From NCBI GenBank assembly GCA_036393835.1, contig DASWGI010000007.1:1-11824 (forward strand): DNA of 11,824 nucleotides, given 5' to 3'. Positions 1 to 7,160 of this stretch are shown here, piece by piece. Position 1 is the stretch's first letter. Every line of letters starts with the position of its first letter. Under the pieces are notes generated by a model. That model worked only from the letters and a program-made list of their open reading frames with translations, did not search any database and was not told the origin of the DNA. The position numbers and the translations under genes are program-made. The DNA comes from VBKO01 sp036393835 (GTDB taxonomy: Bacteria; Myxococcota; Myxococcia; Myxococcales; 40CM-4-68-19).

Positions 1-221
1 AGGAACTGGGCGATCTGCTCTTCGCGCTCGCCAACCTGGGCCGCTTCCTCAAGGCGCATCCGGAGGAGGCTCTGCGCGGCGCGGTGCGCCGCTTCGAGTC
101 GCGCTTCCACCACATCGAGGAGCGGTTGCGCGAGCAGGGCCACACGCCGCGCGACGCGACGCTCGCGGAGATGGACCGGCTCTGGGACGAGGCCAAGCGG
201 CTCGAAAAAAGCCCGGCGTGA
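1..221 (+). CDS. mazG: MazG-family nucleoside triphosphate pyrophosphohydrolase, C-terminal fragment
   Basis: Only the last 72 codons are present; the gene enters from the left edge with the first full codon at position 3 and stops at TGA 219-221. The visible protein opens with ELGDLLFALANLGRFL, then PEEALR and RRFESRFHHIEE. This is the C-terminal helical part of MazG proteins, whose E..GDLLF helix carries metal-binding acidic residues. MazG enzymes hydrolyse NTPs and dNTPs to the monophosphate and pyrophosphate, and are thought to clear non-canonical nucleotides or to affect ppGpp signalling. The tail (TLAEMDRLWDEAKRLEK) is also typical. Family assignment is firm from these motifs. The N-terminal half and the true length cannot be judged. 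The next gene on this strand, rpsT, has its own promoter, so the two are probably not one operon. Confidence 0.88.
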   Translation, partial: ELGDLLFALANLGRFLKAHPEEALRGAVRRFESRFHHIEERLREQGHTPRDATLAEMDRLWDEAKRLEKSPA

Positions 222-239
222 CGCATATCGACGCCTGTT

Positions 240-276
240 TTCACAGCCCCGGCACCCCCTGTGGAGCGGCTGTGAA
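240..276. promoter_or_regulatory. Perfect 9-bp inverted repeat downstream of mazG (terminator or operator)
   Basis: TTCACAGCC at 240-248 is exactly complementary to GGCTGTGAA at 268-276, with a 19-nt spacer. GTTTTCAC at 237-244 recurs as a direct copy at 294-301. The repeat begins 18 bp after the mazG stop, where a terminator would lie, but no clean T-run follows (the downstream sequence is only mildly AT-rich). It could equally be a binding site for a dimeric regulator. Function is not determined. Confidence 0.4.
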
Positions 277-320
277 TTGTTGATGATGTGTAAGTTTTCA
301 CGGACCGCTAGCGCGGCGAT

Positions 321-446
321 TTCTCCCTCGGAACGGAGGCCACCGGGGCCGGAGAAGGTGCGCAATTCCGGGCGCTTGCCCCGGGGCGTGCGCGGGCGCC
401 CACCTCGGCGCAGGGGTGGCCGAGATGCCCAGGAATCGCGGATTTC
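321..446. other. Hairpin-rich non-coding stretch upstream of rpsT
   Basis: The gap from 222 to 562 has no credible gene. Apart from the inverted repeat near 240-276 and the rpsT promoter, it holds a chain of possible stems. TTCTCC (321-326) pairs with GGAGAA (351-356). AGGTG (356-360) pairs with CACCT (401-405), enclosing GCGCA/TGCGC at 360-364 and 389-393. CTCGGC (404-409) pairs with GCCGAG (419-424). GGAATC (from about 431) faces GATTTCC. No tRNA, T-run or known riboswitch core is visible. GC-rich DNA forms such stems by chance, so an RNA gene is possible but unproven. Confidence 0.3.
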
Positions 447-498
447 CGGCGCGTGGACAACATGTGGATCGGTCAGGGCGAGGTTCCGCTCGGCGCGA

Positions 499-527
499 TT
501 GACACTGAACGCTCGCGGTGCTATCGG
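499..527 (+). promoter_or_regulatory. Sigma70-type promoter of rpsT
   Basis: A perfect -35 TTGACA (499-504) stands 17 bp before TATCGG (522-527), which matches the -10 consensus at its first three positions. Transcription would begin near 534, giving a leader of about 29 nt before the rpsT start at 563. The bases after the -10 (ACGCC) are GC-rich, a discriminator type that in many bacteria goes with growth-rate or stringent control. That last point is inference. Confidence 0.7.
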
Positions 528-562
528 ACGCCTCTTTTTCGAGCAGATCGGAGCACCGGAAC

Positions 563-838
563 GTGGCGAACACCAAGTCCGCAGAGAAGCAGAACCGCCA
601 GGCGATCCGGCACCGCGCGCGCAACCAGGCCATCACCTCGGCGCTGCGCACCCAGGTGCGGAAGTTCCGCGAGGCGCTCACAGCCGGCGACGCCGCGCGG
701 ACCAAGGCGGAGCTGACCGCGGCGATGCGCGCGATCTCCAAGGCGGCGTCCAAGGGCGTGATCCACAAGGCGCAGGCCTCCCGCCGCATCGCCCGCCTCA
801 GCAAGGCCGCCTCGCACACCGCCCAGCCTGGGAAGTAG
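563..838 (+). CDS. rpsT: 30S ribosomal protein S20
   Basis: This 91-residue basic protein begins MANTKSAEKQNRQ and continues with QAIRHRARNQAITSALRT, AGDAARTKAEL and SKGVIHKAQASRRIARLSK. That is the S20 pattern throughout, slightly longer than the usual 85-88 residues. S20 is a three-helix-bundle protein that binds the 5' domain of 16S rRNA and helps assemble the small subunit. The start is GTG at 563, because the conserved MAN(T/I)KSA beginning follows it directly and a GGAG lies at 550-553, nine bases upstream. An in-frame start at 518 would add 15 unrelated residues and would lie upstream of the predicted transcription start. The gene has its own promoter and converges on lptE with 21 bp between the stop codons. 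No convincing intrinsic terminator with a T-run is seen after it. Confidence 0.96.
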   Translation: MANTKSAEKQNRQAIRHRARNQAITSALRTQVRKFREALTAGDAARTKAELTAAMRAISKAASKGVIHKAQASRRIARLSKAASHTAQPGK

Positions 839-859
839 CCAGGGGCCGGCAGCGGGAGC

Positions 860-1402
860 TCAGAACCGGGCCGCCACGCTCATGCGCTGCATCAGCTCGC
901 GGGACAGGTTCCGCGCCAGGCGGCGGAGCGCGGCCCGCCGGTTCGCCTCGGTGCCCAGCACGTCCACGCCGGCCAGGTAGTCCTCGCCCAGTCCGGCCTG
1001 GTCCTCGTACACGACGCCCGACGCGTCCCGCAGCCGGACCCGCACGGTTGCGGAGACGCTGAAGGCGAACGCGCCCTGCGCCCCGAGCGCGCTGGGCGTG
1101 CTCGCCAGGGAGAGCAACTCCCCGGTCAGCTCCGGTCCCGAGGCGCCCTCCGGCGCGAGTCTCCCCCGCGCCGCCAGCTCCTCCCGGATCGCCGCGGCGA
1201 ACACTCCTCCCGCCTCCACCTGCGCCGTGTAGTTCTGGAACGCCGCCACCCGGATGTCCTGCCCCTTCGGCACATCCCCCGGCCTCGCCACCCGATACCC
1301 ACACCCCACCGCCAGCAGGACCGGCAAATGAACTGCCCAAGAACGTTTCCAGGGAGCGCGGGAGATCCGGGAGCGCGGGAGAACGATCAGGTTCATGCCC
1401 AA
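860..1402 (-). CDS. lptE: LPS-assembly lipoprotein LptE (LptE/RlpB family)
   Basis: The 180-residue protein has a basic stretch (WKR), a short hydrophobic segment and then LLAVGC at about residues 30-34, a lipobox-like site followed by GYRV, the usual opening of mature LptE. The body (IRVAAFQNYT, FAAAIREELAARGRL, ELTGEL, SVSATVRVRLRD, EDYL, REANRRAALRRLA-like helix) fits the family. LptE is an outer-membrane lipoprotein that plugs the LptD barrel and helps insert lipopolysaccharide. The start is uncertain. TTG at 1402 sits 7 nt after GGAGG (1414-1410), while ATG at 1396 is two codons in and 13 nt away. Both lie inside the palindrome at 1339-1453, which also encodes the arginine-rich N-terminus, so the signal peptide is unusually long and its hydrophobic core short. 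It follows leuS with 49 bp between and is probably co-transcribed. Confidence 0.82.
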   Translation of the reverse strand: MGMNLIVLPRSRISRAPWKRSWAVHLPVLLAVGCGYRVARPGDVPKGQDIRVAAFQNYTAQVEAGGVFAAAIREELAARGRLAPEGASGPELTGELLSLASTPSALGAQGAFAFSVSATVRVRLRDASGVVYEDQAGLGEDYLAGVDVLGTEANRRAALRRLARNLSRELMQRMSVAARF

Positions 1403-1453
1403 ACGAATCCCTCCCGCACTTCCGTTCCTCCCGCACTCCCCTGAAACGCTCTT
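1339..1453. repeat. 115-bp imperfect palindrome with four copies of a 13-bp core, between leuS and lptE
   Basis: Reading 1339 rightwards and 1453 leftwards on the other strand gives nearly the same sequence: 34 of the first 43 positions match, with the centre at CATG 1394-1397. Each arm contains two 17-bp-spaced copies of the core GGGAG(C/T)GCGGGAG: at 1352-1364 and 1369-1381 on the plus strand, and at 1440-1428 and 1423-1411 on the minus strand (the last has GGAAG). In the minus-strand transcript at least five of the nine mismatches become G-U pairs, so the RNA hairpin is better than the DNA identity suggests. Its base touches the leuS stop codon (1454-1452). The lptE Shine-Dalgarno sits in the stem and the start codons in the loop. 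The 3' arm is translated as the lptE N-terminus. Confidence 0.8.
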
Positions 1454-3965
1454 AGGCGACCACGAAGTTGACGAGGCGCTTCGGGATGACGACGACCTTC
1501 TTGACGGTCTTGCCGTCGATCCAGCTGCGGATCTTGGGGTCCAAAGCGGCGGCGGTGCGGATCTCGTCCTCGGCCGCGGCGGCGGGGACCAGCACCTCGC
1601 CGCGCAGCTTGCCGTTCACCTGGACGGCGATGTGGACCGTCTCCTCGGCGATGAGCTGCAGGTCCGCCACGGGCCAGGGGCGCAGCGACAGCTCCTCGTC
1701 GTGCTGCTTCGCCGAGTGCCCCAGAGCGGCCCACAGCTCCTCGGCCATGTGGGGCGCGAACGGCGCGAGCAACTGCGCGAGCGTCTCCAGCGCCTCCGAG
1801 AGCGCCCCTTCCCCGCCCGCGTCCTGCGGCTCGAACGCGCTGGCCGCGTTGGACAGCTCCATCAGGCTGGAGATGGCCGTGTTGAACTGCAGCCGCTCGA
1901 GCTGCTGGGTGGCCCGGGCGATGGTCCTGTGCGTCTTGCGCCGCAGCTCCAGCGCGTCGCCCTGCGCTTGCGAGGCGTGCACCGTCTTTCCCGCCACGCG
2001 CGGCGCCTGCGCGGCGAACAGGCGGTGCAGCCGGCCCAGGAAGCGGAACTGGCCCTCGACCTGCTCGTCGGACCAGTCCATGTCCTTCTCGGTCGGGGCG
2101 GCGAAGAGGATGAACAGCCGCGCCGTGTCCGCGCCGTAGTCGGCGATGATCTCGCGCGGCGAGACGACGTTGCCGCGGCTCTTGGACATCTTCTCGCCGT
2201 CGCGCCCCTTGACGATCCCCTGCGTCACCAGCTTGTGAGCGGGCTCCATGTTCGCGCAGAGCCCCATTTCCTGCATGACCTTGGTCCAGAACCGGAAGTA
2301 GAGAAGGTGCAGGACCGCGTGCTCGGGCCCGCCCACGTACACGTCCACGGGCAACCAGCGGTCCGCGTCGTGGCGCAGGAACGGCGCGCGATCCTCGTGG
2401 GGCGAGAGGTACCGCTGCATGTACCAGCTCGAGTCGACGAAGGTGTCCATCGTGTCCACCTCGCGCCGCGCCTTGCCGCCGCACCGCGGGCACTTCGTGT
2501 TCACGAACGACGGGACCTTCGCCAGCGGGGGCTCGCCCTTGCCGGTCAGGACCTCCTTGACGTCGATGTCCGGCAGCAGGACGGGCAGGTCCTCGTCGGG
2601 CACCGGGATGCCCTTCCCCTCCGGATCGCAACGCTTGCAGTAGACGATCGGGATCGGCGTGCCCCAATACCGCTGCCGCGAGATGCCCCAGTCGCGCAGG
2701 TGGTAGTTCACCGTCGGCCGGCCGATGCCCCGCCGCTGCGCCTCGGCAGCGATGGCGAGGCGCGCCTGCTCCGACGGCAGGCCGGTGAAGTCGCCCGAGT
2801 CGACCAGGGCGCCGTACTCCACGAACGCCTTGTCGACCGAGGGCATCTCCGGCTTCTGGGGGTCGTCGGGCTGGACCACCCAGCGGATCGGCAGGCCGTA
2901 CTTCTTGGCGAACTCGAAGTCGCGCTGGTCGTGCGCCGGCACGCTCATCACCGCGCCGGTGCCGTACCCGGCCAGCACGAAGTTCGCGACCCACACCGGG
3001 ACGTGCTCGCCGGTGAAGGGGTTCCGGGCGCGCAGGCCGGTGTCGATGCCTTCCTTCTCGGCAGCCGCCGCGCCTTCCCCCACCTGCCGCGCCGCCGCCC
3101 GGACGCGCTCGGCGAACGCGTCGATCTCCTTGCGCTTGGCGCCCTTGACCAACTTCTGGATCAGCGGATGGTCGGGCGCCGCCGCGACGTAGGTCGCCCC
3201 GAAGATGGTGTCCGCGCGGGTGGTGAAGACGCGGAAGGCGTCGTCCTCGCCGGCGCCGACCACCGGGAACTCGATCTCCAGGCCGTCGGACCGCCCGATC
3301 CAGTTCCGCTGCATGGTGGTGACCCGCTCCGGCCAGTCCAGGCCGTCCAGGCCTTCCAGCAGCCGATCGGCGTAGCGGGTGGTGCGGAAGGCCCACTCCG
3401 GGATCTCGCGCTCCTCCACCACGCTGCCGCACCGCCAGCAGCGCCCGTCCTCGACCTGCTCGTTGGCCAGGACCGTGTTGCAGCTCGGGCAGAAGTTGAC
3501 GCGCGAGCGGCGCCGGTAGACCAGGCCCCGCTCCATCATGCGGAGGAAGAACCACTGGTTCCACTTGTAGAACTCGGGATCGCTGGTGGCGATCTCGCGC
3601 GACCAGTCGATGGAGATGCCCAGCGCGTTCACGTCCTCCTTGAACGAGGCGATGTTCTTCGGCGTGCGGACCGCCGGGTGCAGGCCCTCCTTGATGGCGG
3701 CGTTCTCGGCGGGCAGCCCGAACGAATCCCAGCCGAGCGGGTGCAGCACGTCGAACCCGCGCTTGCGCGCGTAGCGGGCGAGCACGTCGGTGATGCAGTA
3801 CACGCGGACGTGGCCCATGTGCATCTCCCCGGACGGATAGGGGAGCATGGCCAGCACGTACCGCTTGGGCGCGCCCGAGCGGACGCCGGCCCGGAACAGG
3901 TCCTTCGCTGCCCATTCCTTCTGCCAGCGTGGCTCGAGCGACTTCGGGTCGTACCGGTCCTGCAC
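1452..3965 (-). CDS. leuS: Leucyl-tRNA synthetase (class I)
   Basis: The 837-residue enzyme attaches leucine to tRNA-Leu using ATP. It opens with RYDPKSLEPRWQKEW and has the class I HIGH motif as HMGH (49-52) and the KMSKS loop intact (592-596). Between them is the CP1 editing domain, with TTRADTIFGATY (248-259) and GTGAVMSVPAHDQRD (335-349), which in the family hydrolyses mischarged tRNA. Two zinc-type cysteine pairs are present: CPSC/CWRC at 159-179, and another pair at 492-495 (CPRC). The leucine-specific HLLYFRFW segment follows near 553. The C-terminal part holds the anticodon-binding helices and ends IPKRLVNFVVA. Length is near the usual 805-880. The start is GTG at 3965, preceded by GGAGG five bases upstream. 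It is divergent from asnS and is followed by lptE. Confidence 0.97.
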   Translation of the reverse strand: MQDRYDPKSLEPRWQKEWAAKDLFRAGVRSGAPKRYVLAMLPYPSGEMHMGHVRVYCITDVLARYARKRGFDVLHPLGWDSFGLPAENAAIKEGLHPAVRTPKNIASFKEDVNALGISIDWSREIATSDPEFYKWNQWFFLRMMERGLVYRRRSRVNFCPSCNTVLANEQVEDGRCWRCGSVVEEREIPEWAFRTTRYADRLLEGLDGLDWPERVTTMQRNWIGRSDGLEIEFPVVGAGEDDAFRVFTTRADTIFGATYVAAAPDHPLIQKLVKGAKRKEIDAFAERVRAAARQVGEGAAAAEKEGIDTGLRARNPFTGEHVPVWVANFVLAGYGTGAVMSVPAHDQRDFEFAKKYGLPIRWVVQPDDPQKPEMPSVDKAFVEYGALVDSGDFTGLPSEQARLAIAAEAQRRGIGRPTVNYHLRDWGISRQRYWGTPIPIVYCKRCDPEGKGIPVPDEDLPVLLPDIDVKEVLTGKGEPPLAKVPSFVNTKCPRCGGKARREVDTMDTFVDSSWYMQRYLSPHEDRAPFLRHDADRWLPVDVYVGGPEHAVLHLLYFRFWTKVMQEMGLCANMEPAHKLVTQGIVKGRDGEKMSKSRGNVVSPREIIADYGADTARLFILFAAPTEKDMDWSDEQVEGQFRFLGRLHRLFAAQAPRVAGKTVHASQAQGDALELRRKTHRTIARATQQLERLQFNTAISSLMELSNAASAFEPQDAGGEGALSEALETLAQLLAPFAPHMAEELWAALGHSAKQHDEELSLRPWPVADLQLIAEETVHIAVQVNGKLRGEVLVPAAAAEDEIRTAAALDPKIRSWIDGKTVKKVVVIPKRLVNFVVA

Positions 3966-3983
3966 GTTTCCTCCGCTGCGCCC

Positions 3984-3989
3984 ATTCTA
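3984..3989 (-). promoter_or_regulatory. -10 element of the leuS promoter
   Basis: On the minus strand 3989-3984 reads TAGAAT, matching the TATAAT consensus at five of six bases. It stands 18 nt upstream of the leuS GTG, so transcription would begin about 10-13 nt before the start codon, just ahead of the GGAGG ribosome-binding site. No good -35 is seen at 16-18 bp; the sequence there is GGCTTC-like. Confidence 0.5.
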
Positions 3990-4054
3990 ACGCTTTGCGG
4001 CGCGGGGAAGCCGGGTCAGGTACCAGAACCCCCCCGGCTTGGGCAAGTCGGCTC

Positions 4055-4063
4055 TGCTATACA
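4055..4063 (+). promoter_or_regulatory. Extended -10 promoter of asnS
   Basis: TG at 4055-4056, one base, then TATACA at 4058-4063 form an extended -10 element. There is no -35 hexamer at the right distance, which is normal for extended -10 promoters. The hexamer ends 7 bp before the asnS ATG (4071), so the transcript should start at or within a base or two of the start codon. Confidence 0.5.
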
Positions 4064-4070
4064 GCGCCGG

Positions 4071-5372
<1,302 letters not shown>

Positions 5373-5385
5373 CGGCCTGCAGCTC

Positions 5386-5451
5386 CCGCCGAATCCGGCG
5401 GCGACTGGCTACTGGTCGGGTGGCTCGACGAGCAGCCGACAACCACCAGCC
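5386..5451. terminator. Candidate stem-loops between convergent asnS and the operon end
   Basis: The 101 bp between the two stop codons contain two stem-loops. CCGCCG (5386-5391) and CGGCGG (5396-5401) enclose AATC. A longer nested hairpin has GGCT (5407-5410) with AGCC (5448-5451), GTCGG (5415-5419) with CCGAC (5436-5440), and GCTC (5423-5426) with GAGC (5430-5433). The position suits a terminator serving both directions, but neither stem is followed by a T-run on either strand. Confidence 0.35.
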
Positions 5452-5473
5452 GCTCCCACGCTCTCGTCGCGGC

Positions 5474-6178
5474 TCAGTGGCGCTTCTTCTTCGGGCCGGG
5501 GTCTTTCGGAGGAGGAGGGACGTAGCGCTGGGGCTTGGGTGGCGAAGGACGCGGAGCGGGAGTCGCGTCCTCCGGTTCCGGTGCCGCGGACGCCGGTGGC
5601 GGGACGGCGGGGGTTCCACCGGGCGGGGTGGGCCGGTGCTTCACGCGCGGCGCGGGCGAAGCCTTGGGAGGAGAAGGCACCTTCACCACGCGGCGCTCCA
5701 CCTGCGGGGCTCCTGACGACCGCGACAGCGAGGTGACCAGCTTCGCGGGCTCGAGGGTGAAGACGAGCGCGCGCGACAGCGTGCCTTCGCCGTCCTTCAG
5801 CGTCCGCACGCCGAGATCGGGAGCCAGGCGCGCCGGGAGCTGCAGCGCGGCGTCCTTCACCCCCGCCTGGGCCAGCCGGCGCAGCGCATCGGCGAGCCGC
5901 CCCGCCAGCTCCTCCTCGCCGCGCGCGGTGCCGAGGCCGAAGACGAACAGCTTCTTGAAGGCGAGCCGCATCCCCGGAGGCGTCAGCAGCGCCTCCCCCG
6001 CCGCCCCGATCACCAGGCCGGCGCGGATCATGCGCGAGAGGCGGCCGGACAGGCGCCAGTCCACCAGCCCGGCGAGCCCGGTCAGCGGGCGCTCGTCCTC
6101 CGAGACGAACAGGCAGAGCGCTTCCGCATCCGCCTGGTCGAGCGCCTCCATGGTGAGCGGGTAGTAGGACAGCTCCAT
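5474..6178 (-). CDS. Orphan M17-peptidase N-terminal-domain protein with proline-rich tail
   Basis: The 234-residue product starts MELSYYPLTMEALDQ. Residues about 18-125 resemble the N-terminal domain of M17 leucyl aminopeptidases: LCLFVSEDERPLTG, DWRLSGRLSRMIRAG, GEALLTPP, KKLFVFGLG, and a helix ending AALQLP. The C-terminal metallopeptidase domain with its zinc ligands is absent, so peptidase activity is not expected. Residues about 158-234 are a low-complexity tail rich in Pro, Ala and Lys (PPPASAAPEPED, YVPPPPKDPGPKKKRH), likely disordered. There is no signal peptide. ATG at 6178 overlaps the nusB stop by one base (TGATG), with AGGAG (6188-6184) five bases upstream, so translation is coupled and it is the last gene of the operon. 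The role is unknown; the fold is inferred from motifs. Confidence 0.75.
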   Translation of the reverse strand: MELSYYPLTMEALDQADAEALCLFVSEDERPLTGLAGLVDWRLSGRLSRMIRAGLVIGAAGEALLTPPGMRLAFKKLFVFGLGTARGEEELAGRLADALRRLAQAGVKDAALQLPARLAPDLGVRTLKDGEGTLSRALVFTLEPAKLVTSLSRSSGAPQVERRVVKVPSPPKASPAPRVKHRPTPPGGTPAVPPPASAAPEPEDATPAPRPSPPKPQRYVPPPPKDPGPKKKRH

Positions 6179-6615
6179 CAGCGCTCCTGCTTGGGGACCT
6201 GGCCGGGCAGGCCGGATGAGTTGGCGATGCGATCGAGGATCCCGTTCACGAACGCCGACGAGTCCTCGGACCCATACTTCTTCGACAGCTCGATGGCCTC
6301 GTTGAGCGTCACCTTCACCGGCACGTCGGCGCGCTTGAGGATCTCGTAGACGGCGAGCCGCAGGATGTTGCGGTCCACCCGCGCCATCCGCTCCAGCTTC
6401 CAGTTGGTCGAGGTGCGCTGGATGAGCTGATCGATTGCCGCCTGCTCGCGCTGCGCGCCGCGCACCAGCGCTTCGGCGAACGCCTTGGTGTCCTCGTCCA
6501 CCGGCTCGAAATGCGCCCACAGGCCCGCGAGCACGTCGGCGGGCGTGCCGCCGCTGGTGTCGAGCTGGTAGAGCGCCTGCAGAGCGCACTCGCGCGCCTT
6601 GGTCCTGGACCCCAT
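6178..6615 (-). CDS. nusB: Transcription antitermination factor NusB
   Basis: The 145-residue helical protein matches NusB along its length: GSRTKARECALQALYQLD (2-19), VDRNILRLAVYEIL (80-93), and VTLNEAIELSKKYGSEDSSA (102-121) then FVNGILDRIA. It is close to the usual 130-165 residues. With NusE (S10), NusB binds boxA RNA and supports antitermination and rRNA processing. The ATG at 6615 directly abuts the ribH stop codon (6618-6616), and a GGAGGG lies within the last ribH codons about nine bases upstream, so coupling is likely. Lying after the riboflavin genes, and especially directly after ribH, is a common bacterial arrangement. It overlaps the next gene by one base. Confidence 0.95.
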   Translation of the reverse strand: MGSRTKARECALQALYQLDTSGGTPADVLAGLWAHFEPVDEDTKAFAEALVRGAQREQAAIDQLIQRTSTNWKLERMARVDRNILRLAVYEILKRADVPVKVTLNEAIELSKKYGSEDSSAFVNGILDRIANSSGLPGQVPKQER

Positions 6616-7134
6616 CTACCGCCCTCCCCGCCGCCCGGCAGGCAGGGGCGACTCGGCCCCCCGCAGCGCGTGGATCTGCTCGAGGCAAGCCAGCGCCGCC
6701 TCTCCGCCCTTGTCCATCCCCCGCGGGTCGGCGCGCTCCAGCGCCTGGACCATGTTCTCGCAGGTCAGCACGCCGAAGGCGACCGCCAGGGCGCGCGGAG
6801 AGGTGGCGGCCTCCATCGCCAGCGTTCCGAGCGCGCGGGTCACCTCGGAGGCGAGCACGGTGTAGTGATCCGTCGCGCCCCGGACCAGGCAACCCAGCGC
6901 GACGATGCCGTCCACCTCGCCGGCACGGGCAACGCGCGCGGCGAGCGGCCCCAGCTCGAAGACCCCGGCGCAGCGGAGCACGCGGATCTCCTCCGCCCCG
7001 CGCTCCTCGAGCGCTGCGCGCGCGCCGGCCAGCAGCTGCTCGACGACCTCCGGGTTCCAGCGGGTCGCGCAGAGGGCGAAGCGCATCCCTTTGGCGCTGA
7101 GGGCGGCTTCCGGTCTGGGCGCGTGGGTCGACAT
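6616..7134 (-). CDS. ribH: 6,7-dimethyl-8-ribityllumazine synthase, divergent
   Basis: The 172-residue product lies between ribBA and nusB and shows the lumazine synthase layout: KGMRFALCATRWN (15-27), VLRCAGVFELG (52-62), VALGCLVRGATDHY (78-91), FGVLTCEN (120-127) and ALERADPRGMDKGGEAA (131-147). The enzyme condenses the RibA/RibD-derived pyrimidine with dihydroxybutanone phosphate. Key family residues are kept: the aromatic of RWN (W26), the histidine of DHY (H90), R134 and K142. However, the usual PGAFE(I/L)P substrate loop has become AGVFELG, and HFDYV-type residues after the histidine are replaced (YTVLA). The ATG at 7134 has no visible Shine-Dalgarno, but it gives the normal N-terminal strand. 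The C-terminus is about ten residues longer than usual. The gap to ribBA is 26 bp. The function is likely, though altered substrate-site residues deserve care. Confidence 0.85.
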   Translation of the reverse strand: MSTHAPRPEAALSAKGMRFALCATRWNPEVVEQLLAGARAALEERGAEEIRVLRCAGVFELGPLAARVARAGEVDGIVALGCLVRGATDHYTVLASEVTRALGTLAMEAATSPRALAVAFGVLTCENMVQALERADPRGMDKGGEAALACLEQIHALRGAESPLPAGRRGGR

Positions 7135-7160
7135 GCGTTTTTGGCGAGCTTGCGGCCCGG

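Noticed and set aside
461..475. TGTGGATCG resembling a DnaA box
   Set aside because: It is a single partial match with no cluster of sites, no AT-rich region and no origin-type neighbours.
827..872. Short stems at the rpsT/lptE convergent stops (CCTGG/CCAGG, GGCCGG/CCGGGCC)
   Set aside because: The stems are short or bulged, overlap coding sequence and have no T-run. They are not good enough to call a terminator.
277..1062. Open frame of 261 codons over the rpsT region
   Set aside because: Its product is rich in Arg, Pro and Gly without motifs, and it overlaps rpsT in another frame and the end of lptE. It is a compositional shadow.
1395..4070. Very long plus-strand open frame (about 890 codons) running into asnS
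   Set aside because: It is antisense to leuS and has no family motifs. In high-GC DNA the frames opposite real genes often stay open. The protein becomes a recognisable AsnRS only from 4071.
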